Shown here: positions 27,348 through 36,679 of the stretch, piece by piece
How positions within the stretch are numbered: position 1 is the stretch's first letter
How the letters are laid out: each line of letters begins with the position of its first letter
Source: Marivirga sericea
GTDB lineage: Bacteria > Bacteroidota > Bacteroidia > Cytophagales > Cyclobacteriaceae
Assembly (NCBI RefSeq): GCF_900177665.1
Contig: NZ_FXAW01000001.1
Coordinates: forward strand, 620,001 to 684,000
DNA length: 64,000 nt
Reading direction: 5' to 3'
Notes under the pieces: model-generated
Told to the model about the DNA's origin: nothing
The model's input: only the letters and a program-made list of their open reading frames with translations
Databases searched by the model: none
Position numbers and translations under genes: made by a program

Positions 27348-30300
27348 TTACTTTCTCCCCCCAATTGATAGTTGATTTTCAGTCCCCTTTTTTGTTTCAT
27401 ACTTTCCGGATACAGGCTTTCGTCCATACAACTCATCCAATTCTTCTTGATTAGGATAAGGTGCTCTGGAGGTGTAGCTGTGGGCTACTCTCATACTGTC
27501 CCATATTTTATTATCAGGCCGCTTCTCATCACTGTAGCGTGGATCAGGAATCATAGGCAGCTTTTCCATTTTCTGGATTTCTATACTTGGAAAATCATGA
27601 TCTACTATAATCTTTCCTAATAACAAATAGCATCCAAGACCTGTAAATGGATGTTTTTTCAATGAGGCAGGAAAGTGCACCGTATCGAAATATCCACCAT
27701 AGACATCAATCCATGTACCAAAATTCATTTTTGTTTTACCATCCTTATTGGTAATCGGCACATCTTTTATGGAAATTAAATAGCCGACCATGCGTACAGT
27801 CTTATTTTGGTTTTGCAAAAGCTCTGAAGCAAAAATAGCTCCCCGATAATTAGTTTTTAATAAGTTAAAAGGCGAAACAGAAACTGGATAGCCTAGGCCC
27901 TCCATCTCATCAAAAGCATCTTCAAATAGATCACCTTCGTCTATTTCGTAGGTATACTCCTTTGGTTTAATATTGAAGAGCTGTAACTCCTTTGTTTTGG
28001 CAGGCTCATGAGAGAAAAAGCGCTTAGCTTCTATGATCAACTGACCTTTACTTCTGGAAATACTCCTCAGGGCTCCAGCATATATCGCATAGCTAATATC
28101 ATCAAAATTCAGCAGAGTTCTATCTAGTATATCTGTAATACTTGAAAACAAGCCATTCTTTTCACGTGCCTGACAAATGGTATCAATCCCCTTCTTAGAA
28201 AGATGCATGATCTGATCTAATCCTAGATGTATGATTTCTCCTTTTAAACTGGCATTCGCATAACTATAATTGATGTCAGGTGCTTCAATATGTGCCCCTA
28301 ACATTCGTGCTTCATTGATATAGACCTCAGGCCTGTAAAAACCGCCATTATTATTGATAACTGCAGTGATAAACTCCAGCGGATAATAGGCTTTCAGATA
28401 CAGGCTTTGATAACTTTCCACTGCATAAGAAGCACTATGGCTTTTACAAAAACTATAACCCGCAAAAGAAGCAATTTGTCTGTACACTTCTTCCACCATT
28501 TCTTTCGGATAGCCCATAGCTTCACAGTTGCTGAAAAACTGGTTCTTCACTTTGTCCATTTCCTGCTGGGAGCGGGATTTTCCAGACATGCCACGTCTTA
28601 GTACATCCGCATCATTCAAATCAAGTTTTGCAAAGTGGTGCGCTATTTTGATAACGTCTTCCTGATAAACCATCACTCCGTATGTGTCTTTTAACTGTTC
28701 TTCAAATACCGGATGAAAGTATTTGATTCTAGAGGGGTCCCGATGTCTTTCTACATATTCTCTCATCATCCCGCTTTGTGCTACTCCAGGCCGTATGATG
28801 CTACTGGCCGCCACTAGTGTTTCATAACTACTACATTTTAACCGTCTGAGCAGTCCACGCATAGCCGGACTTTCAACATAAAAACAACCGAGTGTTTTTC
28901 CTGTCCTTAGCAATTCGTTGCACTTCTCGTCTTTTTTAAAGCGTTTGGTGTCGGATATATTAATTTTTACGCCTCTATTCTCCTCCGCAATGCTTACCGC
29001 TTCTTTTATATGTCCCAAACCTCTTTGCGAAAGAATATCTATTTTTTCTAGGTGAAAGGTTTCTGCCATATACATATCTATCTCACAGGTTGGTACTCCT
29101 TTCGGATATATATTCATAGCCGTATAATTAGCTATGGGCTCTTCTGTAATATAAATACCACAGGAATGCATGGACAGCTGATTAGGGTAACCCGTTAGCA
29201 TTTTACCATAATACTGGATGCTTTTAACCAGTTTATCTTGAGGATCTTGATCAAAAGACATACGAGAAAGCTGATCGAGCTCTTCTTTAGGTAGACCAAA
29301 AACTTTTCCCAGCTCACGTACTGTCGAGCGATGTTTGAAATCGGTTACTGTTCCGCAAAATCCTGTATGTTCTCTTCCAAACCTTTTGAAAACATAGTCT
29401 ATGATGTCATCCCGGTCAGTCCAACTCCAGTCAATATCGAAGTCGGGTGGACTTGATCTTTTATTATTCAAAAATCTGGCGAAATAGAGGTTGAGTTCTA
29501 TAGGATCTACTTCGGTAATTTTCAGGCAATAGGCTACAATAGAGTTGGCTCCGCTGCCTCTTCCTACGTGGAAATATCCTTTACTTAAGCTGTGACGGAT
29601 GATATCCCAGGTCGTGAGGAAATAACAACCAAATTGCATTTTATGGATAATTTCCAGCTCATCATACAAACGTTGTTTGGCGAGTTGATTGCTGGGAGAG
29701 TAACGATCTTTAAAGCCTTCTAATGCTAAAGTTTCCAGCAGTATCTTATCTTCATAGTAACTTGAAGTGTAACACTTTTTGTTTTTGTGGGATTTAAAAT
29801 CGAAGGGAAAGCTACACTGATCAAACAAAAGCTCCGTATTCCTAATGATTTCAGGATAATACTGATATAGCGTCTTCAGCTCTTTTAGTGGAATCATGTA
29901 TTCACCCGTTCCTGCATGCTGCTTTTGTGTCAGATGGCTCAGCAGTATATTGTTATCAATGCAGCGCAGCAATTTATGTAGGTTAAATTCTTGTTTGCTG
30001 GAGAAAGTCACAGGATAGAGGCATACCAATTTCTCCATTCGTTTTGCAAAGGATGGTTGATACCTTTTTAATTCTGAAGGTTTAATACCAATAAATTCAT
30101 GATTTTGAAGAATGTCAGGAACATTATGTGTGGGGTAGATTACAAAAACATTGTTGAAATGAGGTGATTGCAAAGGAAGAGGCATCTCCGATAAATTCGT
30201 TTTTGTAAGTAACTCATTGATTTCTTTGAAGCCTTCTAGGTTTTTAGCAATAGCCACATACAAGAGTTGGTCATTTTTCCGGATTTCTACTCCTGCCAGT

Positions 30301-30473
30301 GGCTTAATACCGGATTCAATGCAGTGTTTGGCAAAATCTGTGATTCCGGTAGTACTATTTATATCGGTAAGTGCTAAGCTTTCTACACCATGCAACACAG
30401 CCTGTTGAACCAGTGCTTCGACCGATAATGTGCCGTAACGCAATGAATAGAAAGAGTGGCAATTTAAATACAT
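27348..30473 (-). CDS. DnaE-type DNA polymerase (short form, probable translesion polymerase)
   Basis: The 1041-residue protein has an N-terminal PHP domain (YLNCHSFYSLRYGTLSVEAL, and LTDINSTTGITDF), a palm with the catalytic motif PPDFDID (D344 and D346), the fingers and helix-hairpin-helix region (GRGSGANSIVAYCLKI; QEDVIKIAHHFAKLDLNDAD) and an OB-fold near 890-990. It is shorter than the replicative DnaE (about 1160 in E. coli) and lacks that protein's C-terminal tau-binding part. A gene for a Y-family polymerase lies directly upstream on the same strand, the usual company of error-prone DnaE2/ImuC enzymes. A role in damage-induced mutagenesis is therefore inferred, not shown. Confidence 0.85.
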   Translation of the reverse strand: MYLNCHSFYSLRYGTLSVEALVQQAVLHGVESLALTDINSTTGITDFAKHCIESGIKPLAGVEIRKNDQLLYVAIAKNLEGFKEINELLTKTNLSEMPLPLQSPHFNNVFVIYPTHNVPDILQNHEFIGIKPSELKRYQPSFAKRMEKLVCLYPVTFSSKQEFNLHKLLRCIDNNILLSHLTQKQHAGTGEYMIPLKELKTLYQYYPEIIRNTELLFDQCSFPFDFKSHKNKKCYTSSYYEDKILLETLALEGFKDRYSPSNQLAKQRLYDELEIIHKMQFGCYFLTTWDIIRHSLSKGYFHVGRGSGANSIVAYCLKITEVDPIELNLYFARFLNNKRSSPPDFDIDWSWTDRDDIIDYVFKRFGREHTGFCGTVTDFKHRSTVRELGKVFGLPKEELDQLSRMSFDQDPQDKLVKSIQYYGKMLTGYPNQLSMHSCGIYITEEPIANYTAMNIYPKGVPTCEIDMYMAETFHLEKIDILSQRGLGHIKEAVSIAEENRGVKINISDTKRFKKDEKCNELLRTGKTLGCFYVESPAMRGLLRRLKCSSYETLVAASSIIRPGVAQSGMMREYVERHRDPSRIKYFHPVFEEQLKDTYGVMVYQEDVIKIAHHFAKLDLNDADVLRRGMSGKSRSQQEMDKVKNQFFSNCEAMGYPKEMVEEVYRQIASFAGYSFCKSHSASYAVESYQSLYLKAYYPLEFITAVINNNGGFYRPEVYINEARMLGAHIEAPDINYSYANASLKGEIIHLGLDQIMHLSKKGIDTICQAREKNGLFSSITDILDRTLLNFDDISYAIYAGALRSISRSKGQLIIEAKRFFSHEPAKTKELQLFNIKPKEYTYEIDEGDLFEDAFDEMEGLGYPVSVSPFNLLKTNYRGAIFASELLQNQNKTVRMVGYLISIKDVPITNKDGKTKMNFGTWIDVYGGYFDTVHFPASLKKHPFTGLGCYLLLGKIIVDHDFPSIEIQKMEKLPMIPDPRYSDEKRPDNKIWDSMRVAHSYTSRAPYPNQEELDELYGRKPVSGKYETKKGTENQLSIGGRK

Positions 30474-30558
30474 AAAATTTTAACTTATAATTACTGTTAT
30501 TATTTTTAGAGTAAAACCTCTAATTGCATTTTACTGCTTACTAAGTAACACCCCTATA

Positions 30559-30574
30559 ATCCCCTCAAGGGGAT
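30559..30574. repeat. Short GC-rich hairpin between the two polymerase genes
   Basis: ATCCCC-TCAA-GGGGAT is a perfect 6-bp stem with a tetraloop inside the otherwise AT-rich 171-bp gap. It has no T-run. It may be a small dispersed intergenic repeat or an RNA-stability element between co-transcribed genes. Confidence 0.3.
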
Positions 30575-30644
30575 AATTCTCACTGATTTATTTCAGTAAA
30601 AAAACAATAGGTTTATCACTATTCTTCGAGACACTACTTTATAA

Positions 30645-31784
30645 TTATAGACTTAATGCTCTGTGGACAATGGCTGGATTGTCATAGCGGTTTTTCAATT
30701 TATCCATAGCTTGATAAAGCTCAATGGTTTTTGCATTATCCGTAAAAAGGTTGATTTGATGACTTCCTTGCACCAAATGAGAAATTTTTACACCTATTAG
30801 CCGAATCAGCATTCTTCTGTGATATAATTTTTTGAAGAGCTCAAAGGCGACTTCCATTAATACTTCATCATTAGCGCAAAAGGGAATTTTCTTTTGCATG
30901 CTTTCCGTGTCATGGTTACTGTACCTGATTCGAACAGAAACACATGCGCACATTTGATTAAGCTTGCGTAATTTGAATCCTAGAAATTCTATCAGTTTTA
31001 GTAAAGTCCCCTTTAATATTTTTAAATCTTGCGTATCCTGATCGAAAGTAAAATCTTTCCCGATAGATTTCTCTGAGGAATAGGGAATAACCGGCGTTGG
31101 GTCAATTCCATTAGCTTTTTTCCAGATGCCAATTCCAGTTTTCCCTAAGAGCTCATTCATGGCCTCAGGAGGTAAAGACCTGATGTGCTTGATGAATTTA
31201 ATTCTGATTCGCCTGAGTAACTTGAAAGTTTTACTCCCAACACTAGGAAGCTGTCTGATAGAATGTGGATCTAAAAATGGCTGTACATGATTTTCTAATA
31301 CTTCATAGCCTCCAATAGGCCGAGCATGGGAGGTACAGATTTTAGCAACGGTTTTATTTACGCTTAATCCGTAAAGTAACGATAGGCCTGTTTCTGATTG
31401 TATTGTATTGATCAATTCCTTTGTGAATTTGGAGGTGTTGTGGAATCTATCCATGCCAGTCATATCTAAATAGAATTCATCTATACCTGCTCTTTCATGT
31501 AAAGGAGTTTTTTCCGTCATGATTTCGTTCACGATGTCAGAATATTTAGTGAAAAGATCAAAATCTCCTTTTAATAAGACTGCATCAGGACATCTTTGCA
31601 AAGCCACGCGAGTTGGCATACTTTTGTGTACACCATACTTCTTAGCTTCAGCTGAAGCAGACGCTACTATTCCTCTGTTATTTAAGCCTCCAATGATAAG
31701 AGGTTTACCTTTTAAGTCAGGGAGCTTCAAAAGGGTACAGTTAATGAAGAATGCATCTAAATCGATATGCGCTATCTGTCTCAT
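30645..31784 (-). CDS. dinB: Y-family DNA polymerase (DinB/Pol IV type)
   Basis: I chose the ATG at 31784 (MRQIAHIDLDAFF), which places the metal ligand Asp8 at the position standard for DinB; the longer frame adds seven residues (MLNILVI). The second catalytic segment is AGIDEFYLDMTG. The thumb (LPSVGSKTFKLLRRI) and the little-finger region (ICTSHARPIGGYEVL is the palm end; SEKSIGKDFTFDQD opens the little finger) follow. At about 379 residues it is slightly longer than E. coli Pol IV. It performs translesion synthesis. Upstream is a candidate operator (31818-31834); downstream on the same strand is the DnaE-type polymerase gene. Confidence 0.9.
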   Translation of the reverse strand: MRQIAHIDLDAFFINCTLLKLPDLKGKPLIIGGLNNRGIVASASAEAKKYGVHKSMPTRVALQRCPDAVLLKGDFDLFTKYSDIVNEIMTEKTPLHERAGIDEFYLDMTGMDRFHNTSKFTKELINTIQSETGLSLLYGLSVNKTVAKICTSHARPIGGYEVLENHVQPFLDPHSIRQLPSVGSKTFKLLRRIRIKFIKHIRSLPPEAMNELLGKTGIGIWKKANGIDPTPVIPYSSEKSIGKDFTFDQDTQDLKILKGTLLKLIEFLGFKLRKLNQMCACVSVRIRYSNHDTESMQKKIPFCANDEVLMEVAFELFKKLYHRRMLIRLIGVKISHLVQGSHQINLFTDNAKTIELYQAMDKLKNRYDNPAIVHRALSL

Positions 31785-31817
31785 GATTACTAATATATTT
31801 AGCAAATATAAATATAA

Positions 31818-31834
31818 TACTACAAAAATTAGTA
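31818..31834 (-). promoter_or_regulatory. Candidate operator and promoter before dinB
   Basis: TACTA and TAGTA form a perfect inverted repeat with a 7-base spacer. On the minus strand it is followed by TATATTTG (31803-31810), a TAnnTTTG-type -7 element about 20 bp before the ATG. The repeat would overlap the -33 region, a suitable place for a LexA-like repressor. That is inference; I know of no verified box of this form in the phylum. Confidence 0.35.
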
Positions 31835-31953
31835 ATAAAGAATGGTGAAAATTTTAGCTTTTTTTGTTTTGAAATTAGAGAGGGGTAAAAAAGATACTTA
31901 AAGGCTCTAGATGGGTTAATTACCTGATTATGTATCTAATTTAATTAAGAATA

Positions 31954-31991
31954 AAAAAGGACGAGCTATCACAAAACAGTTCGTCCTTTTT
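31954..31991 (-). terminator. Terminator for the lipoprotein gene
   Basis: Eleven perfect pairs AAAAAGGACGA/TCGTCCTTTTT, extended by three more (one G-U), around a ten-base loop. The A-run on the left is the U-run for minus-strand transcripts, so it ends the lipoprotein gene; the T-run on the right would also work for plus-strand transcripts. Confidence 0.85.
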
Positions 31992-32017
31992 CTAAAAGCA
32001 TACTTCTTTTACTTGCG

Positions 32018-32705
32018 CTATTGCTTCTTATTTTCTGATTCTATTAAATTTTGATCTTCTATTCTATTGATGATTTTCTTCGAGAAATCTTGTGTTAAGT
32101 CTTCCAAAGAAATAGGATTTACAGTTTTAGACTGTGCAGACCACACTAATTTTTCCGATTCAGCATCATAAAAATTAGTCTCTAAAAAATAGGTTTTATT
32201 GATGTCATAATATCCGCTACTATACATTTGTGGATACCAATAATTGTAATATCCCCAGAAAGTAGAATAGTAGCCGAAGCTATTTAATGGACTGTATGGA
32301 TAATTTCCCGGAATATACCTTGCTTCACTTTCCTTATCTATTAGTGCTACAGTAATTATATAGTGCTACAGTAATTATACCATCAAAACCATTTTCCTCA
32401 ATGGCAGCGAGAAGTTCTTCTTTGCTTCTCATATTATCGTCATCTAATGCAGGAGGAAAAATATTTAAGCTTTTATTAGCTCTTACTTTTCTATCGTTCA
32501 GCTCTTCAGCTAACTCATCTTCTAGACTTTTCTGGACATTTATGTCATCTATCATAGCAGTCACTAAAACATTACTGTAGTTTTCATTTTTAATATCCGA
32601 GTCATTCCAGGAGGCTATAATACTTGTGGAACTAGCGCATCCCGTTATCAGAAATAGAGCACTGGTTATGATGAGTTGTATAATTATGTTTCTATGATTT
32701 CTCAT
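32018..32705 (-). pseudogene. Lipoprotein gene frame-shifted by a 19-bp tandem duplication
   Basis: The N-terminal part (start at 32705) has a lipoprotein signal with the likely lipidated Cys23 (LFLITGCASS) and runs to GFDGIITVAL, then changes frame and stops. The C-terminal part continues in another frame: IDKESEARYIPG, a Tyr/Trp-rich stretch, DINKTYFLETNFYD and EKLVWSAQSKT. The shift falls exactly on two adjacent identical 19-base units (32342-32379). Removing one unit restores a single frame of 222 residues. The intact protein resembles DUF4136-type Bacteroidota lipoproteins of unknown function. The rest of the frame shows no decay, so the event is recent, or reversible, or an assembly error. 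Confidence 0.85.
32342..32379. repeat. Two exact tandem copies of a 19-bp unit
   Basis: The unit TAGTGCTACAGTAATTATA occurs at 32342-32360 and again at 32361-32379 with no mismatch and no gap. Nineteen is not a multiple of three, so the extra copy shifts the frame of the surrounding lipoprotein gene. Strand slippage in replication would make and remove such a copy. Confidence 0.95.
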
Positions 32706-33001
32706 TATTTAAAATTTCAAAATTAGAAAATAGTGAATTTTGTGCTTGAATAAGACTTTTAAAGCCATGTAGTACGTATTAGAAATAAATTGTACTATAA
32801 AAAGTGAACTTAAGCACTATGTAAAATTTACGAGGCAGGAATGGTATAGTTACAAATACCGTTAGACAGCCTAATTTATAAGCTAGCAAAAGAGCTAGAT
32901 AGGTTATATGATATTGTTATCAATAAAATTAACTTTTATATGGAGCTACTACTATTTAATAATTATTCCAACAAAATACGTTGGTTATGACTTATTATTA
33001 A

Positions 33002-34354
33002 ATGAAAGAAAAAGTTGCTATCGCTGGTGCCACAGGTTTTATAGGGAAATGGTTTATAGATACTTATCACGAAACCTATGATATTATTGCACTAAGCAGG
33101 GGGGAAGTAAAAGATGATCAGTATCCTTCTGTTGAATGGAGACGAGCAGATTTATATTCACTTTCAAGTACTACTGATGCGCTTAAAGATGCGGATTATG
33201 CCTTATATTTGGTACATAGTATGAACCCGAGCACCAGAATGAATCAGAGTTCTTTTGAGGATACTGATTTGTTATTAGCGGACAATTTTGCACGTTCTGC
33301 AGAAGCTTGTGGCCTAAAACAAATTCTTTTTATTGGAGGGATACTGCCAAAGGAATCTAAAGATTATTCCAAACATTTAAGAAGCCGGTATGAAACGGAA
33401 TTAACTCTTGGGGCGCGCTCAGTACCTTTGACCACTATAAGAGCCGGTATTGTGGTTGGTCCCGGTGGTTCTTCCTTCAACGTTGTAGAAGAATTAGTCA
33501 AGAAGTTACCCATAATGGCCTGCCCGCAGTGGTGCAAATCCCCTTCTGAGCCAGTTGATATAGCAGACATCCTAAATTTCATTGAACGATCATTAGGCAA
33601 TGAAGAAGTTTACGGAGAGGCTATAGAAGTAGCAGGTCCAAAGGTAACTTCCTACATGGAGATGTTAGAAATCACTTCAAGAGAACTCCATAAGAAGCGT
33701 TGGATTTTTTCTATTCCATTTTTCACTTTGGGCTTCTCCAAGTTATGGGTAGCATTGTTTTCAGGCACGAGCATTACTTTTGTATCTCCTCTGATAGATA
33801 GTCTTCGTCATGATATGCGAGCAGATAAAACACAGAAATTTCACTGGAAAGGAGAGGTGTCAATCGATAGGAGCATCCGAAAGGCCTTATTTGAAGATTA
33901 TCCTCGTATCAATAGAAGTTATGAGACAGAGGAAGAGCGTAATACCGTTAGAAGCGTACAGCGATTAAGTAATCCGGGTAATAAACCGGCCAAGTGGGTT
34001 GCTGATGTTTATCCCAGATGGTTGGATAAATACTTTAAATTTATTCTGAAAGCTACTGTCAGTGGAGAGATTGTACGTTTTCATCTTTTCAGTATTGTTC
34101 TTTTGGAATTGACATACATGCCAAATCGTAGTGACGAGAATAGAAGATTGTTTTTTATAACAGGGGGCGCACTTTGTAAAAGAACTGATATGGGTTGGTT
34201 GGAATTTCGCTCTGTGATGAAAAATGAACATGTTATTTCTGCTATTCATCGATTTGTTCCCACCTTGCCGTGGTTTATCTATAAAAACACACAAGCATTA
34301 GGGCACCTATTTATTATGAATCAATTTAATCGATTTCTTAAAAAGCAGAGCTAA
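33002..34354 (+). CDS. NAD(P)-binding SDR-type protein with C-terminal DUF2867
   Basis: The 450-residue protein has an N-terminal Rossmann fold with the nucleotide motif VAIAGATGFIGKW and an extended-SDR/NmrA-like body to about residue 290 (DADYALYLVHSMNPST; TTIRAGIVVGPGG). The C-terminal 150 residues (WVADVYPRWLDKYFKFILK, FRSVMKNEHVISAIHRFVP) look like DUF2867. The fusion is common in bacteria and has no known substrate. The usual YxxxK catalytic pair is not evident (KDYSKHLRSRYE is the nearest region), so it may bind NAD(P) without classic SDR chemistry. The gap before it (32706-33001) holds no element I can support. Confidence 0.8.
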   Translation: MKEKVAIAGATGFIGKWFIDTYHETYDIIALSRGEVKDDQYPSVEWRRADLYSLSSTTDALKDADYALYLVHSMNPSTRMNQSSFEDTDLLLADNFARSAEACGLKQILFIGGILPKESKDYSKHLRSRYETELTLGARSVPLTTIRAGIVVGPGGSSFNVVEELVKKLPIMACPQWCKSPSEPVDIADILNFIERSLGNEEVYGEAIEVAGPKVTSYMEMLEITSRELHKKRWIFSIPFFTLGFSKLWVALFSGTSITFVSPLIDSLRHDMRADKTQKFHWKGEVSIDRSIRKALFEDYPRINRSYETEEERNTVRSVQRLSNPGNKPAKWVADVYPRWLDKYFKFILKATVSGEIVRFHLFSIVLLELTYMPNRSDENRRLFFITGGALCKRTDMGWLEFRSVMKNEHVISAIHRFVPTLPWFIYKNTQALGHLFIMNQFNRFLKKQS

Positions 34355-34366
34355 ATTACTGTAAAC

Positions 34367-34395
34367 AAAAAAAGCCCACTTTTTAAGTGAGCTTT
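34367..34395 (-). terminator. Terminator of the tRNA-Asp gene
   Basis: On the minus strand the hairpin pairs AAAGCTCACTT with AAGTGGGCTTT (one U-G pair in the middle, loop AAA) and runs directly into seven U residues. On the plus strand the same site has a C-A mismatch and no long T-run, so it acts mainly for the tRNA. Confidence 0.8.
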
Positions 34396-34398
34396 AAG

Positions 34399-34472
34399 CG
34401 GTCTGGACGAGACTCGAACTCGCGACCTCCTGCGTGACAGGCAGGCATTCTAACCAACTGAACTACCAGACC
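34399..34472 (-). tRNA. tRNA-Asp (anticodon GTC)
   Basis: The minus strand folds into a full cloverleaf: acceptor stem GGTCTGG/CCAGACC, D arm GTTC-AGTTGGTTA-GAAT, anticodon arm CCTGC-CTGTCAC-GCAGG with anticodon GTC, and T arm GCGAG-TTCGAGT-CTCGT. The unpaired base after the acceptor stem is G, the identity base for aspartate. The 3' CCA is not encoded, as is usual in this phylum. It is flanked by a strong terminator on its downstream side and a 290-bp AT-rich gap on the upstream side. Confidence 0.97.
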
Positions 34473-34762
34473 AATTTTTTATTTCTCCTATTTCGCGTTT
34501 CGAAATCGGAGTGCAAATAACTGAATTTTATTTCTAATATTCAAAACTTATTTGCGATTATTTTTCCAATATTTTTTGCTCTTAAATTACTTTTAAAAGC
34601 TTTTTATGTTGTCCTTTCGTTTAAGGAGATGCAAATGTAGGTGCTTATCTATTAATTGCAAAACTTACTCAATAATTTTTTCATTTTTTTTTCATTTATC
34701 CATTTTTGTGTGTGTCTTCAGATTTAAATATTAATTTTACATTTATTAAAACTACTAAAATA

Positions 34763-35707
34763 ATGCTTTTGGAATTCGAACAACCTATAGTTGAATTAGA
34801 AAATAAATTGGCCGGGATGAAATCATTAGCTGAAGAAAGCGATGTAGATATTTCAGATGCCATCAAAAAACTAGAAGATAAAATTGTGTCCTTAAAGAAA
34901 GAGACTTTTCAAAATCTAACCCGGTGGCAAAGAGTACAGTTGTCTCGTCATCCGGACAGGCCATACACCTTAGATTATATTTATGAAATCACTGATGACT
35001 TTGTAGAATTGCATGGTGATAGAACAGTAAAAGACGATAAAGCCATGGTAGGTGGTTTTGGTAATGTGGATGGACAAACCTTTATGTTTATCGGTCAGCA
35101 AAAAGGGAGGAATACCAAACAAAGGCAAATGCGTAATTTCGGTATGGCTAATCCTGAAGGCTACAGAAAGGCATTAAGGTTGATGAAAATGGCAGAAAAG
35201 TTTAATAAGCCCATTGTCACGTTCATTGATACTCCCGGAGCTTTTCCTGGACTTGAAGCAGAAGAAAGAGGGCAAGGAGAAGCCATTGCACGTAATCTTA
35301 AAGAAATGTTTATGCTTAAGGTGCCTGTGATATGTATCATCATTGGTGAAGGTGCATCAGGTGGGGCTTTAGGTATTGCCATTGGTGATAAGGTATTAAT
35401 GCTAGAGAATACTTGGTACAGCGTAATTTCTCCTGAATCATGCTCTTCCATTTTATGGCGAAGCTGGGATTATAAGGAGCAGGCTGCCGAAGCACTAAAA
35501 CTAACAGCTCCAGATATGTTGAAAAACAAATTAATTGATGGGATTATACCAGAACCACTGGGGGGAGCTCATACAAATTTGAAAGCAGTAGCTGAGGAAG
35601 TGAAAAAGACTATTCTGAAAAATTTTAAAACTTTAGATAAAAAATCGGTTGACAAAAGAATAGAGGAAAGAATCGATAAGTTTAGTGCAATGGGTGTTGT
35701 AAAGTAA
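34763..35707 (+). CDS. accA: Acetyl-CoA carboxylase carboxyltransferase subunit alpha
   Basis: I chose the ATG at 34763 ([19 protein letters not shown]), which matches the known N-terminus of AccA; the frame can be opened upstream at a TTG (34706) but the extra residues are unlike the family. The 314-residue protein has the carboxyltransferase landmarks [53 protein letters not shown] and [13 protein letters not shown]. With AccD it moves the carboxyl group from biotin to acetyl-CoA, giving malonyl-CoA for fatty acid synthesis. A long hairpin terminator follows. Confidence 0.96.
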   Translation: MLLEFEQPIVELENKLAGMKSLAEESDVDISDAIKKLEDKIVSLKKETFQNLTRWQRVQLSRHPDRPYTLDYIYEITDDFVELHGDRTVKDDKAMVGGFGNVDGQTFMFIGQQKGRNTKQRQMRNFGMANPEGYRKALRLMKMAEKFNKPIVTFIDTPGAFPGLEAEERGQGEAIARNLKEMFMLKVPVICIIIGEGASGGALGIAIGDKVLMLENTWYSVISPESCSSILWRSWDYKEQAAEALKLTAPDMLKNKLIDGIIPEPLGGAHTNLKAVAEEVKKTILKNFKTLDKKSVDKRIEERIDKFSAMGVVK

Positions 35708-35729
35708 ACACTTTTAGCTACTTATTAAG

Positions 35730-35778
35730 ATGGCTTTTAAGAATGTTTGAATTGACATTTTTAAAAGCCATTTTTTTT
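35730..35778 (+). terminator. Terminator after accA
   Basis: Stem ATGGCTTTTAA/TTAAAAGCCAT (11 pairs, 35730-35740 with 35761-35771), extended by an inner AATGT/ACATT stem, followed by a run of eight T. Confidence 0.85.
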
Positions 35779-35808
35779 ATAACTTCAGATTTTAATAAAT
35801 GAAATTAT

Positions 35809-36657
35809 ATGAATTTACACATCATTGAAACCGGATTTTTTAAATTAGATGGTGGCGCTATGTTTGGCGTAGTGCCTAAATCATTATGGTCAAGAACTAA
35901 CCAGCCAGATGAAAACAACATGTGCACCTGGGCAATGCGTTGCCTAGCAATTGAAGATGGAAATCAATTGATCTTGATTGACAATGGAATAGGAGATAAG
36001 CAAAGTGAAAAATTCTTTAGCCATTTTTATTTACATGGAGATGCAAGTTTGGAAGGATCTTTGAAAAAGACAGGCTTCTCAATGGATGATGTAACTGATA
36101 TGTTCTTAACGCATTTACATTTTGATCACTGTGGCGGTGGCGTTAAATGGCAGGATGATGAGCACACTAAGCTCGACATTGAATTTAAAAATGCAAAATA
36201 CTGGTCTAATGAAGAGCACTGGAAATGGGCAACGGAACCTAATGCAAGAGAGAAAGCTAGTTTTCTGAAGGAAAATATTTTGCCAATGCAAGAAAGTGGT
36301 CATCTGAACTTCGCAAATAAAGGAAATCCTTCTCCCTTTTCGCAATTTGATATTTTATATGCTGATGGTCACACAGACAAACAAATGGTTCCAAAAATAA
36401 AATATAAAGATAAAACCATTGTTTTTGCAGCCGATTTATTACCCTCTGTAGGCCATATTCCCTTGCCTTATGTAATGGGATATGATACAAGACCATTATT
36501 GACTTTAGATGAAAAGGAGAAGTTCTTAAAGGAAGCAGCTGATAACGAATATATCATATTTTTAGAACATGATGCTCAAAATGAGTGTTGTACAGTGAAA
36601 AATACCGAAAAAGGGGTGAGGTTAGATGAAACTTTCAAACTATCAGAGGTATTATGA
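35809..36657 (+). CDS. Metallo-beta-lactamase-fold hydrolase
   Basis: The 282-residue protein has the zinc motif His102-x-His104-x-Asp106-His107 (FLTHLHFDHCGGG), the later His of ILYADGHTDKQM, and Asp in VFAADLLPSVGHI. This order is that of the beta-lactamase-like fold with two zincs, in the subgroup that includes acyl-homoserine lactone lactonases and many MBL-fold hydrolases of unknown substrate. No signal peptide is present, so it is cytoplasmic. The gene is followed after 22 bp by a patatin gene on the same strand, so the two may be one operon. The substrate is not inferable. Confidence 0.85.
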   Translation: MNLHIIETGFFKLDGGAMFGVVPKSLWSRTNQPDENNMCTWAMRCLAIEDGNQLILIDNGIGDKQSEKFFSHFYLHGDASLEGSLKKTGFSMDDVTDMFLTHLHFDHCGGGVKWQDDEHTKLDIEFKNAKYWSNEEHWKWATEPNAREKASFLKENILPMQESGHLNFANKGNPSPFSQFDILYADGHTDKQMVPKIKYKDKTIVFAADLLPSVGHIPLPYVMGYDTRPLLTLDEKEKFLKEAADNEYIIFLEHDAQNECCTVKNTEKGVRLDETFKLSEVL

Positions 36658-36679
36658 TTCTTAAAAGAACTATTTAAAG

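Noticed and set aside
33965-34294. Minus-strand open frame of 109 codons inside the SDR/DUF2867 gene
   Set aside because: Composition is typical of a shadow frame, and the plus-strand gene is continuous with recognisable domains.
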